DNA of 64,000 bases from G963663775 sp963663775 (GTDB lineage: Bacteria > Bacillota > Clostridia > Oscillospirales > Butyricicoccaceae). The notes under the pieces are model-generated. The model ran no database searches and had not been told where the DNA came from. It saw nothing but the letters and a program-made list of their open reading frames with translations. The position numbers and the translations under genes are program-made. The DNA lies in the NCBI GenBank assembly GCA_963663775.1, contig OY760624.1, positions 1,302,001 to 1,366,000 of the forward strand. Direction: 5' to 3'. Every line of letters starts with the position of its first letter. Within the stretch, counting starts at the first letter, position 1. Positions 7,260 through 16,744 of this stretch are shown one piece after another.

Positions 7260-8716
7260 TTACCCACCCACTGGTGTCCCACCCTCGGATGTATCCACCT
7301 GCGGCATATTCACCCCAAGTAAATCAGCGCTGTATCTCCAAGGTGGTAGAAAATAAACTGTTCTGCCGTGGACGGTATGCGGGTTAACCTGCGGGTATTC
7401 TTCTGAAAGACGTTTCAATATTTTCCCGACTATTCGGGAATCGACTGAATCCCTCATTAAGGCGGCAATGTCGGAGGATAGGGTTGTTTTCCATTCCGAA
7501 AGCGGGGCTGCGAAATCGAGATGATCACGTATTTCAATTTCACCTTTTACGGGTTCTATGCGTTTTCTGTTCACTCGTTCCAGCTGTTGCCGTTCGTCTG
7601 GCGTAAGACGGAAGCCCTGCGGATTGCCCTTGAACAGCAGTAACACTTGCGCCCAAAGCTGTTGCAGCCAACAGCTATCAAGCCCTCGCATTCTGGCAAG
7701 ATCCATATGTCCCACTGTGAGAACCCAGAAACGGCGGTTTCCGGTATCGTCTTTCAGAAATTCCGCTCTATTCACGGTTGCGCCAAAGGCTGCGTAACGA
7801 GGGCGCAGTGTCGCAGTAATCTGCCGCCTGCGGGGTCTGTGGCATGGTGGGAGTATAGAAACTTGCCGTCATCGTACAGCACCGCACCGCCCGCCGTAGA
7901 GCCTGCTGTGAACGTGTATCGGTCTTGTATGTCGCACTGGTCATAGACACCGGGGAGCAGTTCCGACATTGCCCGCGGCACATCGTATACCCTGCAAAAC
8001 GTGCCAATGATACCGGTCTTTTCGGTCGGGTCTGTCTGCCGGGCAACTTCTCGGTGCAGGCTTTCACCCTCGCCTGGGAATCGGTACCACGTTGTAGGGT
8101 CTTGCCAAGTTGGGACGCACTGTTGCAGCATAGCATCAACATCAAGCGTTCCCGTCTCATGGAACACTTGGAACACCGGCGTTATATCAGAGCAATGCGT
8201 TGCCCAGTACATCAATCTTGTAGATTCTACCGTTGTACGGTCAAACCAAGTCAATTCGGGCTGAATTAGATGCGCAAGCCATCGTGTGATAGGCTCGTAT
8301 GCGTCCGCTGGCAAATCATGATTAAACGGGATAACCACACGCAAGCGTGGGGCTTCCGGGGCGTGCTTGGCTGTGCTGTGCACAATCGCCATAACGCCGA
8401 TACTAGAACAGCGCAGCAGCACATCCTCTGTGCTCGCGGGTGGTAGGTTGTCCAGATCGAGCACCGCCGCACTGCGTGTAAGAACACTGCCGTTTTTGCG
8501 CCTGCCGCCGTTCAACTCGCCAAGAAGATAGCCGCCAACGTCTTTTAGCTCGTCCTGCGTGGGTTTCTTGAGCGCTAGATATTCCGCGCGGGTGCAGGGC
8601 AGCGTCTGCGAATTACTCAGCCGCTGTGCAAAGTCCTGCAGCGTCATTGGCGTACGCTGCCACTGCACCGCTTTTCTATTGTTTGCGGTGTAGATTGTCA
8701 AAGGGGAGTGTATCAA
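7260..8716 (-). pseudogene. Primase / VapE-type replication gene with an internal deletion
   Basis: The N-terminal part (8716 to 7772, TTG start overlapping the previous stop) matches the primase-polymerase half of VapE/D5-like proteins: LDLDN metal-binding motif, a central LRVVIPFNH, and YSHHATDPAGGRLL at the point where an ATPase domain normally follows. After GGRLL the frame ends within 13 codons. The C-terminal part in a different frame (to 7260) is the family's end, with VNRAEFLKDDTGNRRFWVL. The intervening P-loop ATPase, about 200 or more residues with its Walker motifs, is absent. This is a frame-breaking internal deletion near 7,790-7,830. The element probably cannot drive its own replication, unless the N-terminal primase works alone. 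Confidence 0.82.
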
Positions 8717-8889
8717 TCTGCCGCCCCCTCTCCAAAAATTGCATCAGCACCGAACTTTTCAAGTAAGAACCGTGCAATGACATCGGCAGGGACATCCACA
8801 TATTCATCTGCTACCCGTACAGGTTCACCATTCACAATGCGATATGTAGCCGTGATAGGGATTCTGCACATATTGTATTTATCTTCCAC
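8713..8889 (-). CDS. Small satellite protein preceding the primase
   Basis: 58 residues starting at GTG 8889 with GGAGG nine bases upstream. It has a beta-rich middle (ITATYRIVNGEPVRVADEYV) and an acidic helical end. Its stop overlaps the TTG start of the primase gene (TTGA). No family is recognised. Confidence 0.62.
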   Translation of the reverse strand: MEDKYNMCRIPITATYRIVNGEPVRVADEYVDVPADVIARFLLEKFGADAIFGEGAAD

Positions 8890-8893
8890 GATT

Positions 8894-9088
8894 TTAGTCC
8901 TCCATGATGTCTGTTACGTCTACGGCCAGTGCTAGGGCAATCTTGCCAGCGGTCGCAGGGTTGCAAGACTTCCCGTTCACGATATACGAAATAGACGTCT
9001 TGGAAATTCCTGAACGCGCTGCAAGGGCTGCTTGACCCATACCTAGACGCGCCATGTACAGCATTATTTTTTGTTTATTGAGTTTCAT
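8894..9088 (-). CDS. Cro-like helix-turn-helix regulator
   Basis: 64 residues, a single XRE/Cro-type HTH domain: MGQAALAARSGISKTSISYIVNGK has the typical recognition-helix spacing. The ATG at 9088 follows GGAGGTGACATA. It is the first gene of the minus-strand operon and diverges from the CI-like gene. It probably binds the operators in the intergenic region to set early-gene expression. Confidence 0.85.
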   Translation of the reverse strand: MKLNKQKIMLYMARLGMGQAALAARSGISKTSISYIVNGKSCNPATAGKIALALAVDVTDIMED

Positions 9089-9105
9089 TATGTCACCTCC
9101 GTTCA

Positions 9106-9175
9106 CTCACTTTAATTGAGTCTATAATACTCGTTTTAATTGAGCCTGTCAAGAAAAATGTTGAATTTTATTGAG
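9106..9175. promoter_or_regulatory. Three operators of the satellite's repressor switch
   Basis: Three related 15-base sites, CTCACTTTAATTGAG (9106-9120), CTCGTTTTAATTGAG (9130-9144) and TTGAATTTTATTGAG (9161-9175), share TTTTAATTGAG. The second lies between the -35 and -10 of the minus-strand promoter and the third covers the -35 of the plus-strand promoter. Confidence 0.7.
9124..9152 (-). promoter_or_regulatory. Promoter of the satellite early operon
   Basis: On the minus strand TTGACA and TATTAT are separated by exactly 17 bases. An operator fills the spacer, so repressor binding would block it. Confidence 0.85.
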
Positions 9176-9189
9176 CATTGATGTAGAAT
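9161..9189 (+). promoter_or_regulatory. Promoter of the CI-like repressor gene
   Basis: TTGAAT and TAGAAT are spaced by 17 bases. The -35 lies within operator 3, which suggests autoregulation. Confidence 0.7.
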
Positions 9190-9210
9190 ACACTCATGGA
9201 GGATGATAGA

Positions 9211-9633
9211 ATGCATTACGCTGAAGATATCAAAAGAGCCCGAAAGGCAGCGAATTTGACACAAAAACAACTTGCAGAAGCCATAAATAAAAGTTTTTCA
9301 GTAGTACAAAAGTATGAATTAGGAATTACAGCCCCGCCGGTAGATGTGTTACAAGCTATTGCCAGCGCGTGCGGAACGTCATGGAGTGCTTTTTTCTATA
9401 TCGACCCGAATGATCCAGATGACCAGAAATATTTTTCTAGGTATATTGAAAACGAAAAAGTGGTATTGCCGGAACTTGTTTCTGGCGAAAATATGATTAG
9501 CAATTCTATAAAAGAAGATTTATTACACTGTTTCAGTCGACTTAATGAAAAAGGGCAATCTACTGCCGCTGAGCGCGTATGCGAGTTGACCCGGATACCT
9601 GAGTATCAAAAAGATTCTACTCAAGAAGAATAA
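9211..9633 (+). CDS. CI-like repressor of the satellite element
   Basis: 140 residues with an N-terminal XRE HTH (about residues 5-60: LTQKQLAEAINKSFSVVQKYE) and a C-terminal region without a recognisable protease fold. ATG 9211 is preferred to ATG 9196 because GGAGG (9197-9201) sits nine bases before it. It is divergent from the Cro-like gene across three operators. It likely maintains the integrated state. No RecA-cleavage type domain is evident, so induction may depend on a helper-phage antirepressor. Confidence 0.82.
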   Translation: MHYAEDIKRARKAANLTQKQLAEAINKSFSVVQKYELGITAPPVDVLQAIASACGTSWSAFFYIDPNDPDDQKYFSRYIENEKVVLPELVSGENMISNSIKEDLLHCFSRLNEKGQSTAAERVCELTRIPEYQKDSTQEE

Positions 9634-9636
9634 CCT

Positions 9637-9856
9637 CGTACCGTCTGGTACGCCCCCGCACTAAATTTCGTGCAACCCCTGCTTGGAATATCAAGCACCC
9701 TCCTGCAAATTTGCAGTACCCTGTTTCAAATTTGACGCACCCCCGAAATTTAGGGTCTACTCAAATCTGAGGTGAGCGCAAAATTGCGCCGTCCGATTTC
9801 GGACAGCTGAAAATTGAGCTCTCCCCAAATCTGGGGGCAGCGAGCTCATTTTTGAG
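9637..9856. repeat. Array of about twelve mini-palindromes with constant A/T centres
   Basis: Within 220 bases there are consecutive short palindromes whose stems all differ but whose centres are mostly AAATTT or AAATC. They lie at 9637-9652, 9658-9673, 9680-9697, 9703-9716 (CTGCAAATTTGCAG), 9726-9735 (TCAAATTTGA), 9742-9755, 9760-9771, 9776-9789 (GCGCAAAATTGCGC), 9791-9804 (GTCCGATTTCGGAC), 9805-9820, 9823-9836 (CCCCAAATCTGGGG) and 9845-9856. There is no coding potential. It may be a replication origin, a packaging site or a recombination site. It lies between repressor and integrase genes. Confidence 0.75.
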
Positions 9857-9891
9857 AACGCTTAACCCGCTAAAAGTTCAGCCGGTTGGTC

Positions 9892-9933
9892 TGTGACAGC
9901 GCTGTCGATAACCAAACCGACAGCGCTGTCACA
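9892..9933. repeat. 16-base inverted repeat with nested palindromes
   Basis: TGTGACAGCGCTGTCG and CGACAGCGCTGTCACA are perfect complements around a 10-base loop. Each arm itself contains the 12-base palindrome GACAGCGCTGTC, so the site can fold as one long hairpin or present two dyads to a protein. No T tract follows. Confidence 0.7.
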
Positions 9934-9948
9934 TTGATATAAAATAAA

Positions 9949-9978
9949 AAAGGATACTCACAAAATGAGTACCCTTGG
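9949..9978. terminator. Hairpin upstream of the integrase gene
   Basis: AAGGATACTCA and TGAGTACCCTT pair (one mismatch position as G-T), with A and T tracts on its sides. It could end repressor transcripts, or it could gate the integrase, whose start is 29 bases further on. Confidence 0.5.
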
Positions 9979-10006
9979 TTTTCTATACCCGAAATGAGGT
10001 GATAAA

Positions 10007-11513
<1,507 letters not shown>

Positions 11514-11549
11514 ATATTCGTGTTTGAGAACTTCATATGAAGTATATTT

Positions 11550-11578
11550 ATAATACCATGCAGAAGATAATTTGTCAA
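11550..11578 (-). promoter_or_regulatory. Promoter of tRNA-fMet
   Basis: On the minus strand TTGACA and TATTAT are spaced by 17 bases, about 40 bases upstream of the tRNA. Confidence 0.85.
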
Positions 11579-11637
11579 GGAAAATTCACAGAATTATTTT
11601 ATAAAATAAACCGAGCACTCGTCAGTTCAAATAGAAC

Positions 11638-11682
11638 AAACCGGATACGGCCATTTGCATAGAGCGTTGCCGTATCCGGTTT
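11638..11682 (-). terminator. Terminator of the permease gene
   Basis: AAACCGGATACGGC and GCCGTATCCGGTTT form a perfect 14-base stem, followed on the minus strand by TTTGTTCTATTT. Confidence 0.85.
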
Positions 11683-11703
11683 CTATTACAGCAGAGGAGT
11701 GGT

Positions 11704-13188
11704 TTATAGATTATGGACAGCCAAGGAAACAAAATTGATAAGGAATAAAATGGTTGTTCCATACATAATCGGGTGGATTTCTTTATATTTTCCATTGATA
11801 AGTTTGATAAGAACATAGGTAATAAAGCCCATTGCGATGCCAATGGTAATGCTATAAGCAAACGGCATGAACGCAACCGTGATGAATGCCACTGCCGCAT
11901 CTTCAAAGTTGTGCCAGTCAATGTCTGCGATGGATGCAATCATCAAAATGCCGACTACAATGAGTGCTGGAGCCGTTGCGCAAGATGGAATAATACCGAT
12001 AATCGGTGAAAGAATCGTGCAAAGTGCAAACAATGCTGCAGTGACAACTGATGCTAAACCAGTGCGACCTCCTTCGGCAATGCCAGCAGAGCTTTCCACA
12101 AATGCAGTGGTGTTGGATGTGCCGAAGAAAGAACCGACAATGGTAGCACTCAAATCTGCAAACATCGCACGGTCTAGGCGGGATTTAATGCCCTTGTCAT
12201 GCAGCAGCAGGCTCTCATCTTCTGCATCAAAAATACCTGTTCGGCGTCCGGTTCCAATCAAAGTGCCCAAGGCATCGAAAATATCCGTTAAAACGAAGCC
12301 GATAATGGCTGTGAATGCCAAGAGCATACTGCTCTGCTTGGTAAACAAACCGACAAAATCAAATTGGAAGAACGTGTACTGAATCGATGCGATGGAATTG
12401 CCGATGGCTGCGGGAGAAATGGAGATGCTGGAAAAGAACTGTGCCGCCGTTACGCTTTCATCAACCGATGGGAAGAATGCGTGCGGTGCCACGCCTGCGG
12501 CAATCTCTGCCATGCACAGCAAGGTGGTTGCAACAATACCAATCAGCACGGCACCCTTAACCTTGCGCACCATTAAAATCAAAATAATCGCAACACCAAT
12601 CAGCGCAAGCTGCACGGAGGGGCTGGAGAAATTCACGAGTGCCGGAACAGCAGATGCGTTTGCAACAACGGTGTCACCATAGATAGCATAGTTGCCGGGG
12701 TCAATTGTAAACTTTAGCAGTCCTGCGTCTTTAATGCCGATATATGCCACAAAAAGCCCAATGCCCCCGCCAATTGCGCTTTGCAGCAGCGGCGGCAGTG
12801 CACGGATAATCATTTTGCGAAGCCCCGTCACTGTAATCATGATGTTGACCACACCGCAGATGAGCACCATTGACAAACCTTGCTGCCAAGTGAAGCCCAT
12901 CACCCCACAAACGGTGTATGTGAAAAAGGCGTTTAGCCCCATTCCAGGTGCGAGTGCATACGGCACATTTGCAAACAGTGCCATGACCAATGTGCCGACG
13001 ACAGACGCAATGATTGTAGCGATAAAAATCGCCTGCACATATACTGCATCTCCGTTACCGATGACATTGCTCAAAATGGCAGGATTCACAAAAATGATAT
13101 ACGCCATTGTGAAAAATGTGGTAATGCCTGCAATGACTTCTGTCTTGACAGAGGTACCATATTTTTCTAGCTGAAAAAATTTTTCCAT
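11704..13188 (-). CDS. Purine-type permease (NCS2 / AzgA family)
   Basis: 494 residues with about 12-13 hydrophobic segments. The start MEKFFQLEKYGTSVKTEVIAG and the following TTFFTMAYIIFVNP are hallmarks of AzgA/PbuG hypoxanthine-guanine-adenine permeases; a second signature is GTLIGTGRRTG-x-FD near residue 310. It imports purine bases with protons. ATG 13188 is chosen because GGAAGGG precedes it and the frame upstream is not membrane-like. No purine riboswitch is visible in the leader; instead there is a strong promoter and a small hairpin (CGCTTG/CAAGCG). The exact base transported is not readable. Confidence 0.9.
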   Translation of the reverse strand: MEKFFQLEKYGTSVKTEVIAGITTFFTMAYIIFVNPAILSNVIGNGDAVYVQAIFIATIIASVVGTLVMALFANVPYALAPGMGLNAFFTYTVCGVMGFTWQQGLSMVLICGVVNIMITVTGLRKMIIRALPPLLQSAIGGGIGLFVAYIGIKDAGLLKFTIDPGNYAIYGDTVVANASAVPALVNFSSPSVQLALIGVAIILILMVRKVKGAVLIGIVATTLLCMAEIAAGVAPHAFFPSVDESVTAAQFFSSISISPAAIGNSIASIQYTFFQFDFVGLFTKQSSMLLAFTAIIGFVLTDIFDALGTLIGTGRRTGIFDAEDESLLLHDKGIKSRLDRAMFADLSATIVGSFFGTSNTTAFVESSAGIAEGGRTGLASVVTAALFALCTILSPIIGIIPSCATAPALIVVGILMIASIADIDWHNFEDAAVAFITVAFMPFAYSITIGIAMGFITYVLIKLINGKYKEIHPIMYGTTILFLINFVSLAVHNL

Positions 13189-13243
13189 TGTTTTCCCTTC
13201 CTTTTCCTTGTTTTCAACGCTTGTGTCAAGCGTATAATGTCTA

Positions 13244-13272
13244 ATTATAGGTGAAAAATCTTTGGAAATCAA
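13244..13272 (-). promoter_or_regulatory. Promoter of the purine permease gene
   Basis: On the minus strand TTGATT and TATAAT are spaced by exactly 17 bases. It lies in the 308-base gap between divergent genes. Confidence 0.82.
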
Positions 13273-13352
13273 GAATAACTCACAAATCACTTTTTTTTCA
13301 AAACCGCTGCCCTTAGATGCGTGCATATGATGTGGACTACAGGGCAAAAAAT

Positions 13353-13381
13353 TTGACTTTTGGGCGGTGCAGGCATATAAT
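13353..13381 (+). promoter_or_regulatory. Promoter of the nitroreductase gene
   Basis: TTGACT and TATAAT are spaced by 17 bases, giving a leader of about 110 bases. Confidence 0.8.
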
Positions 13382-13496
13382 GCAGTTATATTTAAAGTAT
13401 GATTAGAACGCTGAAAGTTTTACAAAGTTAAGCTGGTTCAGGTGTTCTTTTGGTACATTGTGAACAGATAAAACGCCAAATAAAGAGGAGATACCT

Positions 13497-14039
13497 ATGG
13501 AAACCATGCAATGCATTCAAACTCGCCGCAGCGTTCGTAAATTCCAAGCGCAAGCACCGGAAAAAACCATCATGGAGCAGTTGGTTGCTGCTGCAGCCTG
13601 TGCACCAAGCTGGAAAAACACCCAGATTGCACGATATATTGCCATTACGGACCCCAAAATCAAGCAATTGCTGGCAGACACCTGCATGCTGGATTTTAAA
13701 TTCAATCAAGAAACGGCAAACGCAGCCCCCGTGGTGGTTGCGATGACGATGGTGGAAAAGCGGTCTGGATATGAGCGGGACGGCTCTTTTTCCACATCGC
13801 AGGGCACGCACTGGCAATCGTTTGATGCTGGGATTGCGGCGCAGACATTTTGCTTGGCTGCACATGACCTAGGGCTGGGAACGGTCATCATGGGCGTGTT
13901 TGATACCGAAAAAGTGGGTGAGCTGCTTTCCGTTCCGGAGGGACAGTCTTGTGCGGCATTGATTGCCCTTGGCTATCCTGCGGAAACGCCGCAGATGCCC
14001 AAGCGAAAAACCGTGCCGGAACTGGTGACATATCAATAA
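13497..14039 (+). CDS. Nitroreductase family protein (FMN-dependent)
   Basis: 180 residues, typical for this FMN oxidoreductase family. The opening METMQCIQTRRSVRKF carries the conserved R-R-S-R-F phosphate-binding signature. CAPSWKNTQ and GLGTVIMGVF are the other FMN-contact regions. It reduces nitro or quinone-like substrates with NAD(P)H in the cytoplasm; the physiological substrate is not evident. GAGGAG precedes the ATG. It is a single-gene unit with its own promoter. Confidence 0.88.
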   Translation: METMQCIQTRRSVRKFQAQAPEKTIMEQLVAAAACAPSWKNTQIARYIAITDPKIKQLLADTCMLDFKFNQETANAAPVVVAMTMVEKRSGYERDGSFSTSQGTHWQSFDAGIAAQTFCLAAHDLGLGTVIMGVFDTEKVGELLSVPEGQSCAALIALGYPAETPQMPKRKTVPELVTYQ

Positions 14040-14143
14040 AAGCTGTCCGTGAACCGAGGGTTCTTCCAAATCCTGCTGCCGCATGGCTGTGCTGCGGTGT
14101 TTGCTGCAGGCAGCCATGGCATCGGATATGCTCTGTACACAAC

Positions 14144-14180
14144 AAAGCATCGAAATGAGTTGGTTTCGGTGCTTTTTGTG
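14144..14180 (+). terminator. Terminator after the nitroreductase gene
   Basis: AAAGCATCGAAA and TTTCGGTGCTTT pair (one G-T), followed by TTTTTGTGTT. Confidence 0.75.
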
Positions 14181-14229
14181 TTAAAAAGGCAAAACAGCAT
14201 GAAAAACCGCAAGTTGCACTGGAGGTCGT

Positions 14230-15120
14230 ATGAAAAACAATGCACTCATTTCCATTGGTGAAATGGCAAAAATGTACGAAATCACCACACAAACACTGCG
14301 CTATTATGATAAAATTGGTTTGCTGCATCCGGCTATCATCAATCCCGAAACCGGCTATCGCTATTATGCGCTTCGGCAGTGTTTGATTCTGGATGTCATT
14401 TTATATTTGAAATATATTGGCACACCCTTGGAAGAAATTATTCATTTAATCCAAAATGGACAAGATTCGGTGGAGCATCTGCGTGAAATCCTGCGCAGCA
14501 ATCAGCAGGCGGTGGCTGACAAAATCAAGGCATTGGAGCAGACAGGGCGGATGATTGACATCAAGCTGGCACAGCTGGAGCAAATGGAGCGGGTCAAAGG
14601 CTTTGGCGAAGTGTACTACAAAACCCTGCCGGCACGGCATGGGCTTTGTGTTTATGCGGAAGAGCCAAGCTATACCAGCGAGCATCCGGAATATCAAGAA
14701 AACCTGCGCACGCACGATGTGCACTATGCGGCGCGCATCTTGACGGCCATCATCGAACGCAGTGATTATGAGAACATCGAGTGTGAATGGGGTTTTTTCG
14801 GTTCGTCTGCAAGCACACTGCAAAAGGAAACCATGCCCAAATACGACGGCTATTTTTCCATCACCAACAATCCGGAGCTGGACAGCCAGTTCCCGCAGCA
14901 CACCTTCCAGATACCTGCGGGTGAATATCTATGCACGACCTATCGTGGACAAATGTTCGCAAATGCGCAGGCACATGCCTTGGTGTATGAATATGTCACA
15001 GCGAATCAAATTGCGCTGGAAGGCTTTTTTTATGACGAGCCGCTGTACAGCGGGTATCTCACACCCAATCGAGATGATTATATCATGGAGATTAAATTTT
15101 TAACTAAATCGAAAAATTAG
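14230..15120 (+). CDS. MerR family transcriptional regulator with effector-binding domain
   Basis: 296 residues. The N-terminal winged helix (about residues 6-75: SIGEMAKMYEITTQTLRYYDKIGLL) is of the MerR type, followed by a dimerisation coiled-coil (about 75-120). The C-terminal half resembles the GyrI/AraC effector-binding fold that binds small hydrophobic drugs in BmrR-like regulators. ATG 14230 is preceded by GGAGGTCG. It may control the nitroreductase gene or a distant transporter; no MerR-type spaced promoter was identified nearby. Confidence 0.87.
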   Translation: MKNNALISIGEMAKMYEITTQTLRYYDKIGLLHPAIINPETGYRYYALRQCLILDVILYLKYIGTPLEEIIHLIQNGQDSVEHLREILRSNQQAVADKIKALEQTGRMIDIKLAQLEQMERVKGFGEVYYKTLPARHGLCVYAEEPSYTSEHPEYQENLRTHDVHYAARILTAIIERSDYENIECEWGFFGSSASTLQKETMPKYDGYFSITNNPELDSQFPQHTFQIPAGEYLCTTYRGQMFANAQAHALVYEYVTANQIALEGFFYDEPLYSGYLTPNRDDYIMEIKFLTKSKN

Positions 15121-15191
15121 ATAATTTAATAAAGTTTTACAATGTAAAAATATTAAATTATTCGGAATTTTTCTTTTTTCGAAAAACGCTA

Positions 15192-15222
15192 TTGACCTTA
15201 TAGCAACAATAAAGTTTATAAT
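15192..15222 (+). promoter_or_regulatory. Promoter region of the alcohol dehydrogenase operon
   Basis: TTGACC is followed by TTTATAAT, with 17 to 19 bases of spacer depending on the hexamer chosen. Confidence 0.6.
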
Positions 15223-15285
15223 AACGCCATAAACAATAGAAATTGTAATTCGAGTATCTTTGTAAGTACTTATATTGCTGACAAT

Positions 15286-15326
15286 GGCGTCTGCATCTCT
15301 CATCGGATTGCAGACGTCTATTTTTA
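15286..15326 (+). terminator. Leader terminator before the alcohol dehydrogenase gene
   Basis: GGCGTCTGCA and TGCAGACGTC form a 10-base stem followed by TATTTTTA. It lies between promoter and start codon, so it may attenuate the operon. Confidence 0.65.
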
Positions 15327-15359
15327 TGCATTATCATAACAGAGGGGGAATCAAACCAA

Positions 15360-16490
15360 ATGGATTTTACGTATCACTTGCCCGTTAATTTGATTTTTGG
15401 TGCAGGAAAAGCCGCGCTTATCGGGGAAGAAACCGCAAAATACGGCAAACACGCACTGATTGTCACCGGTTTCACCAGCACAAAGAAAAGCGGCTTGCTC
15501 GACCGTGCAATGCAGCAGCTTGAGAAGTCCGGCGTACAGTATACCTTGTTTGACAAAGTGGCACAAAATCCGCTGACCACCACCGTGGAAGAAGGTGCCG
15601 CATTGGCTCTGGAGCAGGGCTGTGATGTTATTTTAGGCCTTGGCGGCGGCAGCATCATGGATGCGGCAAAGGGCATTGCGTTCCAATGCAGCAATCCGGG
15701 CGACATCAGCGACTATATTTACGGCAAGAAATTTGGACCCACAGCACTGCCGCTGGTATTGGTGCCAACCACCTGCGGCACCGGCAGTGAAGGCAACCAT
15801 TTTGCCGTGCTCACCCATCCGGAAACCAAGGACAAGAAGTCCCTGCGCACGGGCGCCATCTTTGCAAAGGCTTCCATCATCGACCCAACCCTCATGATGA
15901 CCATGCCCAAGCACATTGCGGCATCGGTTGGATTTGACGCACTGTGCCACTGCATGGAGGCGTATACTTCCCGCATCACAAGCCCCTTGGTTGAAATTCA
16001 AGCGTTGTATGCGATTGAACTTTTGGCGAAGAATTTGCGCCGTATGGTAGAAGACCCCACCGATTTGGAAGCATTCACAGCGGTTTCGCTGGCAAGCACC
16101 ATCGGCGGCATGAGCATTGGTGTGGCAGGCGTGACCCTGGCACATGGTATGGAGCATCCGGCAAGTGGCCTGCGTGACATTGTCCATGGGCTTGGCTTGG
16201 CGGCATTGACACCGGTTATCATTGAGCGTTCCATTGAAGGCGCACCAGAGAAGTATGCACGTATGGCGCAGCTGCTCGGTGGCAAGGATGAAACCGACTG
16301 TGCGGACTGCATTCGCAAGCTGCTGGCAGACATCGGCATGGAAACCACGCTTGGAAAGCTGGGCATCCAGATGGAAGATGTGGATTGGATGACAGAGAAC
16401 TGCCTGAAGGTTTCTGCGGCAGGCATTCAGTATAACCCTGTGATTTTCACAAAGGAAGAAATCGCCGATATTTATCGTGCTTGCATTTAA
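15360..16490 (+). CDS. Iron-containing alcohol dehydrogenase
   Basis: 376 residues. The NAD-binding GLGGGSIMDAAKG is at about residues 97-109 and the metal ligands are in GFDALCHCMEAY, AHGMEHPASG and IVHGLGLA. This family reduces aldehydes to alcohols with NAD(P)H. Given the amino-acid permease and GabT-like aminotransferase that follow, 4-hydroxybutyrate dehydrogenase (succinate semialdehyde reduction) is a reasonable guess, but sequence alone does not fix the substrate. GAGGGGG lies 12 bases before the ATG. Confidence 0.9.
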   Translation: MDFTYHLPVNLIFGAGKAALIGEETAKYGKHALIVTGFTSTKKSGLLDRAMQQLEKSGVQYTLFDKVAQNPLTTTVEEGAALALEQGCDVILGLGGGSIMDAAKGIAFQCSNPGDISDYIYGKKFGPTALPLVLVPTTCGTGSEGNHFAVLTHPETKDKKSLRTGAIFAKASIIDPTLMMTMPKHIAASVGFDALCHCMEAYTSRITSPLVEIQALYAIELLAKNLRRMVEDPTDLEAFTAVSLASTIGGMSIGVAGVTLAHGMEHPASGLRDIVHGLGLAALTPVIIERSIEGAPEKYARMAQLLGGKDETDCADCIRKLLADIGMETTLGKLGIQMEDVDWMTENCLKVSAAGIQYNPVIFTKEEIADIYRACI

Positions 16491-16567
16491 GGCAGCAGCA
16501 CACAATTTCCACAGCATTGTTTGACGCATCGTCAGAAGACTATTTTTGCACGACCTTTCAAATTATC

Positions 16568-16622
16568 AAAGGAGATAATTTCCGCCCCTTACGAGGGGTC
16601 TGGTAGAGAATCTCCTTTTTTA
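16568..16622 (+). terminator. Branched terminator after the alcohol dehydrogenase gene
   Basis: The outer stem AAAGGAGAT/ATCTCCTTT encloses an inner hairpin CCCC/GGGG (16585-16598). A run of T follows. It separates the dehydrogenase from the permease and could also serve as a regulated leader for the latter. Confidence 0.75.
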
Positions 16623-16744
16623 TTTGGGTTATTTTTAGAAACTGTATTCTTGCACCAACGTTTGCGAAGCAGAAACGACATTTCTGGTTGGTTTTTCGGG
16701 GTGCTGGGAGGACAGGGGCTTATATTAAGAAGGAGATGAAAGAT

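Noticed and set aside
9637..9856. CRISPR array
   Set aside because: There is no conserved repeat or regular spacer; only the palindromic form and A/T centre are shared, and no cas gene is nearby.
13189..13330. Purine riboswitch before the purine-type permease
   Set aside because: The conserved purine-aptamer loops are not present; only a promoter and a small hairpin are seen.
15633..16529. 298-codon frame on the minus strand across the alcohol dehydrogenase gene
   Set aside because: It is a shadow of a well-conserved gene in the other direction, with His/Cys-rich composition and no ribosome site.
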